From: Pithys albifrons albifrons
Lineage: Eukaryota; Chordata; Aves; Passeriformes; Thamnophilidae
NCBI RefSeq assembly: GCF_047495875.1
Contig: NC_092473.1
Span: forward strand, 13,855,733 to 13,919,732
Direction: 5' to 3'
DNA: 64,000 nt
Shown here piece by piece: positions 16,975-28,200 of the stretch (position 1 is the stretch's first letter; each line of letters starts with the position of its first letter). Position numbers and translations under genes: made by a program. The notes beneath the pieces were generated by a model that searched no databases, was not told the origin of the DNA, and worked only from the letters and a program-made list of their open reading frames with translations.

Positions 16975-17330
16975 GGAATATCGGGACAGGGATCGGGATC
17001 GGGACAGGGATCGCGATCGGGAGCGGCGGGTGAGGGGAACGGGAGCGGGACAGGGAGCGGGATCAGGAGCGGCGGGTGAGGGGAACGGCAGCGGAACAGG
17101 AACAGGGATCGGGAGCGGCAGGTGGGGGGATCGGGACCGGAACTTGGAGCGGGACTAAGATCGGTACTAAGAGCGGGAGCGGCGGGTGAGCGGGGCCAGG
17201 ACAGGGACCGGGATCAGGGAAAGGGATCGGGATTGGGATCGGAACTGAGACCGTGACCGGGACAGGGAGCGGCGGCTGAGCGAGGCCGGTCTCGGGATCG
17301 GACCAGGGTCGGGACGGGCGCTGGGATCGC
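16975..17330 (+). repeat. GGGAYMGGGA-type array in the BUD31 5' region
   Basis: Irregular units such as GGGACA, GGGATC and GGGAGC, alternating with the longer phrase GAGCGGCGGGTGAGGGGAAC, run for about 350 bp. Five consecutive G-triplets with 3-nt loops occur at 16983-17009, and a similar set at 17034-17061. The array overlaps where the untranslated first exon or first intron of BUD31 should be. Translation through it would give an Arg-Asp-type repeat, which I treat as non-coding. Confidence 0.75.
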
Positions 17331-17614
17331 GACCGGGCTCTGCCGTCTCCCCCGTCCCGCCCCGCAGGCACCGGAGCTGCGGCCTCTGCTGGGGACAAAC
17401 ACCATTGACTGACTGTGCGCACACCGTGGGGTTCGCCTCTTCCACGAGCCCCGCAAAGCTCCTTTGCACCCCGGGAGTGGAAAGCAGGAAAAGGGGCGCT
17501 GACCCCTTGGGAGGAATGTAATGGCAGCTGTTGTCCTTCCGTTTCCCAGCGATCCCGAGGCGGTGCAGGCGGACCCCGTGCCCTCACCTTTGCCCCCCAC
17601 TCGGTCCCGAGGCA

Positions 17615-18978
17615 ATGCCCAAAGTGAAGAGGAGCAGGAAACCTCCCCCGGATGGGTGGGAGCTCATCGAGCCCACGCTGGACGAGCTGGATCAGAAGAT
17701 GAGAGAAGGTGGGTGGGTGTTCTTGGAGATGTGACCCCAAAACAAGCTCACAGGGGCTGCTTCATGAAGCTGAGCTTTCCCTGCATGGACAGATGGACCT
17801 TTTCTGCCCAGTGGTGCTGAGCCTGTGCTGGTCACTGGTTTTGGTGTGGAGGGACTGGTAGTTCTTGTCCTTGTTGCTCTGGGCATGAAGTTACTTCCCA
17901 TCCCAGTGTGGGTCATGTCACCCCACTGTCTTATTCCCTAAAGGAGCTGTACCATGTCAGGTCCCTTTTAGGTGAGGATTATCCCACTAATTTCAGACTT
18001 ACCCCTGCCACATATCAAAGTTATGAGTGTCCTTGGAACAGTTTATTGCAAAGTGGCTGAGGAAGTAAGTTGGTCATCCATTGTTTGTGTTCCCTCCCAG
18101 CGGAGACGGAGCCACACGAGGGGAAGAGGAAAGTGGAATCCCTGTGGCCCATCTTCAGAATCCACCACCAGAAAACACGTTACATCTTTGATCTCTTCTA
18201 CAAAAGGAAAGCAATCAGCAGAGGTGAGGAGGGCAGGGCTTTACCTTGGGCAGGGGAAAACTGGAGTGAGCTGTTCACCTGTGGCTGCACCTGAACTGGG
18301 AGCTGGTGGGAAGGATCAGGTTTGTGGGGAGGGAGGGAGGGAGGAGGGAAGGCTTGGCAGGTGGTTACTACAGGTAGTAACTCCTGGCAGTGAGTGTTCC
18401 AACACCCCCTGTGGTGGTGTCTGCCCCTCCCCAGAGCTGTATGAGTACTGCATCAAGGAGGGCTATGCTGACAAGAACCTGATTGCCAAGTGGAAGAAAC
18501 AGGGCTATGAGAACCTGTGCTGCCTGCGCTGCATCCAGACACGGGACACCAACTTCGGAACCAACTGCATCTGCAGGGTCCCCAAAAGCAAGCTGGAGGT
18601 GGTGAGTGTGCAGCTTGTTCCTCTGCTTGTCTGGGCCTTTGCAAGGACCTGGTCTGACTTCTCTGAGGTCAGGGACAGCAGAGCTACTGCTGTTCTTCCT
18701 GCTGATTTCCTCTACCTTTTCCTGCCTATACCATTTTCTGTTCTGTTGGCAGAGTTGGTATCTAGTTGGTTCTACAGTTACTGTCAGCTTTGGCACTCAT
18801 TTAAAGTTGTGGAAACTATGGGTAGTAACAGAAATCCAGACAGTGGAAACCCTTCTCACACACAGCCATTCCCCGCCTGCTCTGTGTGTGGCTTGGCTGA
18901 AACACCCTCCTTGTGTTTGTTTTTCAGGGCAGGATCATTGAGTGCACTCACTGTGGATGCAGAGGCTGTTCTGGGTGA
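17615..18978 (+). CDS. BUD31: Spliceosome-associated protein BUD31 (G10 homolog)
   Basis: BUD31 is a small nuclear protein of the active spliceosome, where it helps stabilise the catalytic core. Coding exons are 17615-17708, 18101-18223, 18435-18601 and 18928-18978, with GT-AG introns. They join to 435 nt, 144 aa, the usual vertebrate length. The protein starts [21 protein letters not shown] central basic segment ([20 protein letters not shown]) is followed by the cysteine-rich C-terminal half: Cys 101, 102, 105, 117, 119, 134, 137, 139 and 142, which form the family's zinc cluster. The end is [14 protein letters not shown]. Apart from proline at residue 10, where I recall alanine in human, it looks essentially invariant. 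The frame of exon 18435-18601 stays open into the following intron, which is not evidence for another product. It is divergent from PDAP1 and convergent with PTCD1. Confidence 0.98.
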
Positions 18979-19119
18979 AGCTTTTGGCCATCAGACTGTT
19001 TTTGGAACTCTGAGGGATGTCCTCTCCTCAATGGACTTTGAGTGCAATTACGGCCACTTCCTGTGAAGGGATATTTTCTGTATAGCAATTAAAGCAGCAG
19101 CATAATCACCTGGATCATG

Positions 19120-19176
19120 AATAAATGGGGGGTGCTTTGGAGTAGGGTTTTGTGTAGCCATGTATTATAAAATAAA
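19120..19176 (+). terminator. BUD31 polyadenylation signals
   Basis: Two canonical AATAAA hexamers (19120-19125 and 19171-19176) lie about 140 and 190 nt after the BUD31 stop, with a weaker ATTAAA at 19088-19093. Alternative cleavage between them is plausible. Confidence 0.7.
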
Positions 19177-19199
19177 GTTTGCCTTCCTGAGAGAGTGGT

Positions 19200-19670
19200 G
19201 TCATTTTCTGGTGAAACATTCCTGTGCTTCTCTTCTCCTCTTGGATATGTTGGGGGTGCTTGGTTTGAAGGTTGTTCTGAATGTGGGTTGGTTCTTAACC
19301 AGCTCTCACCACTCTTTCTCAACTAACTGTTTAAAAGGCTGTGAGGAAAGAAAATAACACAGTTCCCAAGCACCCAGTTGGATCTGAGCTCTTCCCTGAC
19401 CTTGTGTAGGTGGAAGCTGAATTCCACTGGAATTCTCTGCTGAGGTGTGTACCCTGGAATTAATGCACAGATCCCTTCAGGAATGCCAGCAGTCTAGAGA
19501 CTTACAGGTCACATGTCAAGTGACAGAACAGAGGCAAAACCAGCACTGAGCTAAACCAAATAAAATCTGATTTTGCTTCTTCCTCATTTAGCATGAGGTT
19601 TGCTGAATTACAGCCTTCTAATCCTCTTAAGGAAATTCACTGAAAATGTATTTCCTTCTCCTTAAAACAA
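19200..19670. other. Gap between the convergent BUD31 and PTCD1 3' ends
   Basis: About 470 bp separate the last BUD31 polyadenylation signal from that of PTCD1. I see no coding sequence or repeat in it. Confidence 0.6.
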
Positions 19671-19675
19671 AATAC

Positions 19676-19681
19676 TTTATT
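19676..19681 (-). terminator. Polyadenylation signal of PTCD1
   Basis: TTTATT on the + strand reads AATAAA on the minus strand, 90 nt beyond the PTCD1 stop codon (19773-19771). Confidence 0.75.
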
Positions 19682-19770
19682 ACATAGAAGCAGCTTTACT
19701 GCAAGCAGCTTGAAGCAGCAAGTCATGGATGTTCCTTGTGCTGCAAGAACTTGGCATGTCCTCATCCTGC

Positions 19771-22700
19771 TCACTGTTCCTGCACAGCCTTGGCCTCGCT
19801 GTCCTGCACCCCACGTCGGGGTGTCCTGTACTTGGCCCAGGGGTGGGGGGTCTCCTCTCCAGCCATCACTTTTAACCACCTGTAGTAGTAGCCACGGAAA
19901 CCATCAATCTTCTCTAAGTATGGGTTCTTGGACTTGTACTGCAAACAGAAAACCAGCAGAACAAGGGGCTGTTACTCCAGTACTGCAGAGAGCTACAAGC
20001 TGCTACCAAAGAAACAGTGATAAAGTCAGCCAGATCAGACAAACCCAAAGGAAAGTCGGACATCTACAACTCCCTTCCCCTGCTGGTGTCCTTCGTGGTG
20101 CCCTCACACCCTGGGCAGCCCTGGCTCCTTACCCTGTCGAATTTTGGGGGGTACCGCGCTGCGAACTCCAGCTGGCGGATGATCACCTCGTTGGGAGCCA
20201 CCTGGTTGTTCCTCATGTCCCGCAGGATCTCCGTCAGGTAACTGTAATCCAGGTTCCTCACAGCAGCACCAATGAGGGTGCTGTAGATGTACTTGTTGGG
20301 AGTTATTCCAGACCTCTGGAAACAACAAATGGCTACAGTTAAACTTGGGTATCTGCTGACTAGTGCAGGATTCCTAGAAGGGAGAGGCACATGGATAGGC
20401 TCCTTCTCACACAAGGAGCACAGATCCCTTGAAGTGAGAACACAGCCACGCCACAAAAACCTCAGCAGGTCTTTTAGCAGCACTAACCCTTCATTTTGCC
20501 TCTTCCTGCAGCTCGAACCCCGAGCAGCAGAGGATTTTTCTTTGATTACCTTCAAATCTGAGAGCAGCTGCAGTCCATCCTTCTCTTGGTGGCAGGCAAT
20601 TGCCAAGTTGCAGAATGTCTGGAGGTTGGGTGACAGTCCCCTCTTCACCAGAGCTGGCAGCACACTCTGCAAGATACAAGTCTTGGCATCAGTTCCCAAA
20701 AAGTGCCACTACAGCTTTCTAGAGAGAGAGCTGGAGTGGAATCCATAAATACTTAGAAATTAACCCAAGCACCAGTTTGTGGAAAAGTGTGAGATCCCAG
20801 TTTCTGTTTTGGACAGAGAAAGGGGTCTCACAGCAAAACATAGGAGGCTTGACACACGGAGGTGGTGACAAGGCCAGTTCTGAGGTTTTTCTCTCACCTT
20901 TGCTCCTTCCAGGTCTCTCTGTTTGCTTTTCTTCCTTATTAAAGTGTTAAAGAAAGTCACATCTACTTTTACTTTATGCTCATCCAGCAGTGCCAGCAAA
21001 GAAGACTCTGAAGGGCTTTGGGGCTCCACCAGCTCAGCCAGTAACGTGAACGTTTTAATGTTGGGCTCTGCATTGTCCTCTTTCATTTTGTTCAAGAATC
21101 CCTCCACGTGCCCCATCAAAGCCAGTCTATGGGACGGTGTGGCCACTGTCCCCAGGGAAACCACTGCTGTGTCTGGCATCCTGGAATCCAGCAAGTTGGG
21201 CAGGTTGCAGTTGGGCAGGTCCTGGCTTGGGTGTGCCTGTTCCAGCTCCATCTCACCGTGGCCTCTCCTCACCAAGGCTCCAGCCCTGCCATCAGTGGGG
21301 CTGGCGCTGTCAGGAGCAGCTGGTTCTTCCTCAGCCTGACTCACATCTTTACTGTGTTGCTGGATCACTTCCTTGGGCTGCACCAAACTCTCCTGAAATA
21401 ACTGCCTTTCCATGGCTTCCACATCCAGCCGGACAGCAACACTCTCTGATCCCTTCCTCCTCCGATTCCTCACCCTTTCCTTCTGCTTCCCAGGGGGGAG
21501 CTGTAGTTGAGATGAGCTCTCAGGAGGCCCGAGCAGGAGCTCAGAGGCCAGGACGGGGTCGCCGATCCCACAGTCTCTCGCCGCGCGCAGCATCAGGTTG
21601 TAGGTGTGGCTGTCGCCCTTTATCCCAAGTTTAGTCATTTGTTTCCAAACCTGAAGAGGGGAAGATACACACCAGATGTGATATTCAGTAACAGGAACAT
21701 GTCTAGCAGGCTGTAAGACATCTATCAATGTGATCTGTGTGCAGAGGAGTTTACAGCCTAACATGCTGAGATGACTAAGACAGTGACCTTGAGTTAGCAG
21801 AGCCCTGTGAAATGATCCAGGGCTGTTTCCCAGTGTATGGGATGTCCTGGTGCAAGTCTAGTTTTCAGAATTTGTCCTAGGAGGAGCTGAACTCCTCCCA
21901 TTTCACCAGCCTGAGCTACCCACTGTGTTCAAGTGATGAGTTACAATCCAGCAGCACTTCCTCCCCCTCAGAACAGGAGCACACACCTGCAAGGCGTATC
22001 GGAAGCCGTTCTCACTGTCCTTTATGCAGCTCATGAGAAGGAAGCTGAAGGTCTCAGCTGTCAGGACATGCCCCTTCTGCACAATTTCCTGAAAAAGCAA
22101 AGAAAACACTGAACTTCCCAGTTATCCAGTCTGGTGCAGCTGGCTGTGAAGCTCCAATACCACTGTCATTTTCTGGGGGGATAGAGCAGCAACAAAGCAT
22201 AGGGTGAGAAAACCCCAGCACTGTGAGATGAATGATGACTCCAGGAGAGAGCCTGGAAACACCTGCACAGATCCTGACAGAGCTATGGTGAATCTGCAGG
22301 CAGGCACAGCAATCATTTCAGCTATTTCTGAGTGCTTCTGAGAAGAGCTGCTCTAAGAGCTCTAAAAGGACCCAGGTATCCATAGACACGTGTTCAAAAT
22401 GAGGAGGGGAGACAGATATGGTATCTTTGTTAAGTTTCTGACACACCTGACTACTTTTAAAGCCAAAGCTGGCTCCTTTTAGGTATTCAGTGTTTGATAT
22501 GTAGAATTTCATTGTATGAGAATAAGAATCAGTGAAATATAAACACATGGTCTGTCATTTTCTCTGCTGGAAATGGAATTAAAAATCGATGCAACACGAC
22601 AACTTCCAGCAGCTTTAACCACAGCAGAGCAGGTTTAGTATGAGAGAACCAACCTATTTACCTTGAGTACATCACAGCACATCCTGAGGTCTGAGCAGAG

Positions 22701-24183
22701 GGCGCAGACCTTCAGCAGGGCGTGGTAGGTGATGAGGTTCAGCTCCTCGTTCTTGCTCTGCAGCTGCTGCCGCAGCTTCAGGGCGCTCTGCAGCCCCGAG
22801 TCCTTCCACGGCGACTCGGCACAGGCGTTGAACAGGGCCGTGTAAGTGGCCTCTGTGGGGATCAACCCTCGCTTTTTCATCTAAGGGAGGAGAAGGAGGG
22901 TTTGAACTGGCTTTTTAAGACAGGACTTCTAGAATTTTTTAACTTGTTTCAAGAGTTTTGGGTTAAAAAGGTGCCACTAACTCAAAGGCATTCTGGAGAC
23001 AAAGTGCAGTGACTGAATGCTTGGAAGTTTTAGCTTAGAAAATGCTGTGAGGGAGAACTTAAACCTACATCATTGTAGAGCCTGAATGCCTTTTTCACGT
23101 AGCCAACCCTGCCACAGCCACCAATGAGAATGGTGTAATTGCTTTCCTCTGGCTGGACACGGTCCTCCTTCAGCATCTGCACCTCAAACAGCTCCAGAGC
23201 CTCTGCCAGCTACAAGGAAGAGGAAAATCCATGGTAAGAGAAAAAGAGAAGGAACTAGAATGGATATTAATACATGCAGCTGTGGGCAGATTGCAGTGGA
23301 AGTCCTACAGGAGTGGGATTCCTCACAGGAAGGCTGGAGAAACTTTTGACCAGTGCATGTGGTGACAGAACAAGGGGGATTGCCCCTTAGGCTGACAGAG
23401 GGGAGATTTAGATTAGGTATTAGGAAGAAATTCTTCCTTGTGAGGGTGGTGAGGCCCTGGCACAATTTAGCCCATCCCTGGAAGTGTCCAAGGCCAGATT
23501 GGATGGGGCCTGGAGCAATCCAGGCTAGTGGGAAGGTGCCTCTGCCTGTGGCAGGGGGTGGAATGAAATGAGCTTTAAGGTCTCTTTCAACCCAAATAAT
23601 TTTGGGATTTTATGTTGATTCTACAACAAATTCTTATTTGTTTTCTTTCTGTAAAGACACCAAATGACAGAACGACACAAATGGGCCAGAGCTGCCTCTT
23701 TCATCTCTGCCATTAAAAACGAGAGAAGAGCTGGGCTCAAACCTTGTCCTCTTTGATGAGGGCCTTGCACTGTAGGAAGTACCAGTACGGCGTGTTCTTA
23801 GGGCCACGTCGAGGTTTTCCTTCTGGTTCTTCCTCCCCCTCTTCGCGAAGCTTTAAATCCCGAAAGTGTGATGTGGCTTTGTGGTAAAATTTTCTAGAGG
23901 AAAATTTATCAGACAGCGTCCCGAACTCCACGCCTTCATCGTCATCCTCCTCCTCCTCCTCCTCCTCGGCAGCTGCAGTGCGCTGCCCAGCGCTGGTGTC
24001 CCTCGTGCCGCCGCCGGGCAGGTGGCGGGGGGGCCGCGCGGAGCTGCAGGGCCGAGCCGGGAGCGGGGCCGGGCGCGGGGCCCGGGGCGGGGCCGGGCCG
24101 GGGCCGAGCGCGGGGCCCGCCCGCAGCACAGCGGGGCAGGCGCGGCCGCACCAGCGCGGCACGAGCAGCCGCAGCGCGCTCAT
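19771..24183 (-). CDS. PTCD1: Pentatricopeptide repeat domain-containing protein 1, mitochondrial
   Basis: PTCD1 is a mitochondrial matrix PPR protein that in mammals affects leucine tRNA levels and 16S rRNA and mitoribosome biogenesis. Coding exons on the minus strand are 24183-23743, 23209-23069, 22880-22662, 22088-21987, 21650-20898, 20666-20550, 20315-20133 and 19938-19771. All junctions are in phase 0. The frame is 2124 nt, 707 aa (human about 700). The N-terminus [19 protein letters not shown] is arginine-rich and free of acidic residues, like a mitochondrial targeting peptide. A poly-Glu/Asp run precedes [13 protein letters not shown]-type helices follow, with landmarks [61 protein letters not shown] [14 protein letters not shown] and [17 protein letters not shown]. 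The large exon 21650-20898 contains a low-complexity linker. The end is [11 protein letters not shown] plus a short tail. Intron 1 contains a CR1. It is divergent from CPSF4. Confidence 0.96.
23345..23620 (+). mobile_element. CR1 LINE 3' fragment
   Basis: This is typical avian CR1 3' sequence in sense orientation, with TAGGAAGAAATTCTTCCTTG, GTGAGGGTGGTGAGGCCCTG, CCATCCCTGGAAGTGTCCAA and the closing TTTCAACCCAAATAATTTTG. It is inserted in PTCD1 intron 1, antisense to the gene. It is 5'-truncated, as CR1 copies usually are. Confidence 0.9.
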
Positions 24184-25250
24184 GGTGTGGCCGGCGGGGA
24201 GCGGGCCCGGGGCCGAGCGGCGTCACACCGGAGGCCGGAGCGGCGGCCCGAGCAGGATTCGGAGCGTGGAGCGGAGTCCGGAGCGCGAACCGGCACCAGG
24301 AACGGGGTTCGGAGAGTGGAGCAGGGCGCGGACCGGGACACCCGGAGCGGGACCAGGAACGGGGTTCAGAGCGTGAAGCGGAGCGTGGAGCAGAGCGCGA
24401 ACCGGGACACTCGGAGCGGGACCGGAGCGCGGATCGGGACACGCGGAGCGTGGAGTAGAGGGCGGACAGCAACACCCGGACCGGGACATCCGGAGCGGCC
24501 CCAGGAGCGCGGAGCAGAGGGCGGAGCGGCCCCGGGAGCGCGGAGGAAAGGGCGGAACGGGACACACGGAGCGTGGATCAGAGGGCGGACAGCAACATCC
24601 GGACCGGGACACCCGGAGCGGCCCCCGGAGCGCGGAGGAAAGGGCGGACAGCAACACCCGGAGCGGCCCCAGGAGCGCGGAGCAGAGGGCGAAGCGGCCC
24701 CGGGAGCCCGGCCCGGCCCGGCCGCGGCCCCTCACACTTCCCGTCCTTCCCTCCCGCCCCTCCCCGGGCCCCGCAGCGCCTGCGCGAGCGCGCGCGGAAG
24801 GGGGCGTGTCCCCGGGCGGCGGCGGGCGGGAGCTGATTGGCGGGGGCGCACGCGCTGCCCGCCGGGGACGCGGCGCCGCGGGCGCTGATTGGCGGGGGCG
24901 CGCGCGCTGCCCGCCGGGCGGGCCGTGCCCGCCGTGGGTCCCGTCATTCCGCGGGCGGGCGGCGCGGGGCGGCCACGGGGCTGCCGCCGCCGCCTCCCCT
25001 CACCGCAGGCGCTGCCGGCGCGGAGCGCTGCGGGCCGGGCCGGGCCCGCCCGGGCCCGCCCGCCCGCCGCCGCGGCCGCCGCGGCAACCACCGCCACCAT
25101 TCCGCCCCTACCCTCCCGCTGCCGCCGCCCCCCAGCTGCCACCATGCAGGAGCTCATCGCCAGCGTGGACCACATCACGTTCGACCTGGAGCTGGCCGTG
25201 GAGCAGCAGCTGGGGGCGCAGCCGCTGCCCTTCCCTGGCATGGACAGTGC
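23940..25250. promoter_or_regulatory. CpG island, presumed bidirectional promoter of PTCD1 and CPSF4
   Basis: The region is extremely GC- and CpG-rich and spans the PTCD1 start (minus, ATG at 24183) and the CPSF4 start (plus, ATG at 25144), which are 960 bp apart. It contains two inverted CCAAT boxes (ATTGG at 24836-24840 and 24888-24892), each inside a repeated module of about 52 bp (GCTGATTGGCGGGGGCGC, then CGCGCTGCCCGCCGGG). GC boxes lie nearby and no TATA box is obvious. The left half holds a minisatellite. Confidence 0.75.
24228..24715. repeat. GC-rich minisatellite between PTCD1 and CPSF4
   Basis: About 490 bp of imperfect units are built from GGAGCGCGGAGCAGAGGGCG, GACACCCGGAGCG, CGGACAGCAACACCCGGA and GGCCCCGGGAGC. 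The array begins about 45 bp upstream of the PTCD1 start codon. It lacks stop codons in several frames on both strands, which creates long spurious open frames. Confidence 0.85.
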
Positions 25251-28200
25251 GTGTGGGGGCCCTGCTGCGCGGGGGCTGAGGGGACTGCGCCGGGCGGGTG
25301 GCTGGGAGGTTTCCAGGGATCTCAGCACTTTCGTCCGGTCTTAGCCTTAGATCCACCCATCTTCCGCTTTCCCCATGAGGTTTCTGTCTTAATCCAGATA
25401 GTTTTCATAGAATCGATTGGGTTGGAAAAGACCTCTTGAGATCATCAAGTCCAACCCTTGGTCCAACTCCAGTCCCTTTACCAGATCATGGCACTCAGTG
25501 CCACGGCCAAGCTCAGTTTAAAAACCTCCAGGGATGGGGAATCCACCCCCTCTCTGGGCAGCCCATTCCAGTGGCTCATTACTCTCTGTAAAGAATTTCC
25601 TTTCTGCCTAAGGAAGGCTGTAGTTAGTACCCAGCCAGGCTGGAAACTTGAGGTGAATAAACATCACTTCCTGCATAATACTTTATATTTCTTTTTTCAT
25701 CCACTTTTGATAGATGAGGCACTTTGAATGGCAGGGAGTTTTCATCTCTAGGGACATCTGTGGCAGAGTCTCTGAACCTTTTCCTTCACTCTGACACAGA
25801 CTCAGGAGTCGTAATTTGCTGAATTATTCTTGCTGGTTGATTAAACTTTTGTTTAAAGTCCCTTGAACGTTCCTATTGCTCAGGATCAGCAAGGGATAAC
25901 ATGCCAATGGTTGTTTGAGGCTGTTCTGGTAAGAAACTATAGACTGTTAATGACAGGACTGTAAATAAAGGGTTCTGGAGCTGGACTTCAGTGACCCTTG
26001 GGGGTTCCTTCCAAGTCACGATATTCTGTGATTGTCTGGGAAAACCCAGTCAAAAACTTAAAATAGCTGAAAAGCAAAACAAGCACCACCAAATCTCTGA
26101 AAATACTCCCTGAGAAGAAAACAGATTTTTGTGAGGGCCAGGCTTGAAGAAGGAAGTTTTGCAGGGAAGTAGATTCCAAAATGCTTCTTTTTTCTTGATG
26201 ATGAGGACCAGATTGTCATTCTAGGGCAGGAAATAATTTAAAAGTTGCCATGAAGCTTTGTTAAAATTAACTTTGTTCCCTTGTTCTCTCCTCAGAATCG
26301 GGCGCGGCTGTTTGTGAGTTCTTTCTAAAGGCGGCATGTGGAAAAGGCAAGTCATGTGGAATATTGGGAAATGCAGTTACCCCCACAGGATGGAGGGGGG
26401 AATAATAGATTTTCTAGCACTGTTTGTAGTACTCTTGTTTAGTAAAGCTGAGGGGATAACTTAGGTAGAGCATAAAACTGAAGGATGTTGGAATAACTGC
26501 AGCAATTGGGAAATAATGGCGTATTTTAAATAAGCTGGGAGGTGAATAAGCAAAGCTGCTGTTAAAGGAAGGTTTGAAAGTTTGCAGACTTTGCTGTGAA
26601 TCTGCCTGGGTTGGTTGCTGTGGTTTACAACTGTCAGGATGAAGAGCTGGAGACTTTGTTGTGGGATAGAGAGTAACACAAGACTATTTTGGAACTCTCT
26701 GTTTTGCTGTTGTCACTTAAGACTGAAATAAGCACTGATGTCTTCTGAAACCCCTGCTGAAGAGGGGAACCAAGTGTTGCTGTTGCCCAGTTCCTTTTTG
26801 TGACATGTATTTGAGTTGTTTTCCTTTCTCCTTGCCCCATCCTTCCTTCCACAGGGGGAATGTGCCCATTCAGACACATCAGTGGGGAAAAGACAGTTGT
26901 TTGCAAACACTGGCTACGAGGACTGTGCAAAAAGGGCGACCAGTGTGAATTTCTGCATGAGTATGACATGACCAAGATGCCTGAGTGTTACTTCTACTCT
27001 AAATTTGGTGAGTAGCTCCTGCTTATTGCTGGTTTGGCAGTCTGGTGAAGAGAATCCTAGTGCATCCCTCTCATCCACCTTCAGAGCTTTATGGTTCTCC
27101 TGTGTCTGATGAGATGTTAGGTTGTCATTTTTTTCAGATCTTAGTCCTTCACCTTATTACCCACCTGAATTTGTGACATATTGCAGATGTCTACACTCTC
27201 AAGAACTTGTCCCTTGCAGGAAGAGGGGGGAAGTTCAGGCTTTTACTGAGTTTTATTCCTTGTGTTCTTTTCTTGGGGTGTTTGATGAGTAGACTGAGCA
27301 GTTGGTCTTTGCATGACTCTTAGTTTGGGGAGTTGATGAGCAGCAGAGGGCATGGGGGTGCAAAACTTTTATGCACTTGCTTTCCAGCTCTGGAGATCTG
27401 GACATAATGAGGCAACTTGCTGCCAGAAACTTACAGTCTTGTAGGTTTCCTTGGATTGAGGTTAGTGTGCAATTTGTAGTTTCTCCACACTTCTGCTGCA
27501 CTAAATGTTTGGGGTTTGTTACCATGACTGCTCTTGCAAATTTAGTTTCCCCCTTGTTTTTAAAAACACACACTAATTACCCAGTTTGGTAGAACTTTAC
27601 TCCTCAGGGATGAGTCCTTGGGGTTCTCCATGTAGGTTAAGACAGGCAGTAAGACTGTTGTGCCTGAACTAATATGTGTTGGTAACAGCTTTGTGGGAGC
27701 TACACAATCCAGGTAATGTTTTGAGAGTCATTTTGATCTCAGGCCTGCACCATTGACTGAGAAGTGTGTTTGCCTTTGGTACAGGGGAATGCAGTAACAA
27801 AGAATGTCCATTCTTGCACATTGACCCGGAGTCTAAGATCAAAGACTGTCCCTGGTACGACAGAGGCTTCTGTAAACATGGTATGTACCTCACACAGCTG
27901 CTCTTTCTGTGGCTGTAAATCAGGGGCAGGTGTTGCTGTTCTCTCTCTGCATCATCTGCTGGTGCACTTGCTGTGCTGGGGGCTGGGGTGGAGGTCTGAG
28001 GGATGGGCACTACTGAGCTCTGTGTTGCAGGTCCCCTCTGCAGACACCGGCACACTCGGAGGGTCATTTGTGTGAATTACCTGGTAGGATTCTGCCCAGA
28101 GGGACCTGCCTGTAAATTCATGCAGTGAGTATGTCCCAGGCCTGCCCTGGAACCTTGTTTTTCCCTTGGAATCTGGTAAATGTCAAATGAGGATGCTCCA

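Larger units (their letters stand above)
16100..17400. promoter_or_regulatory. CpG island, presumed bidirectional promoter of PDAP1 and BUD31
   Basis: The sequence is very GC- and CpG-rich compared with its flanks. It covers the first coding exon of PDAP1 (minus, ATG at 16680) and the region upstream of the BUD31 start (plus, ATG at 17615). The two start codons are 934 bp apart and point away from each other. No TATA box is evident. G-triplet arrays occur on the + strand at about 16813-16843, 16983-17009 and 17034-17061. Transcription starts and BUD31's untranslated first exon cannot be placed from sequence alone. Confidence 0.7.

Noticed and set aside
17972..19066. A 364-codon open frame containing part of BUD31.
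   Set aside because: It is intron read-through: the conserved part is BUD31 exon 18435-18601 and the rest is intronic sequence between good GT-AG sites.
23881..24888. A 335-codon open frame on the + strand, antisense to the first PTCD1 exon.
   Set aside because: It runs through the GC-rich minisatellite and encodes low-complexity Arg/Gly/Ala-rich sequence. Its openness follows from repeat composition, and it lies in the PTCD1/CPSF4 promoter.
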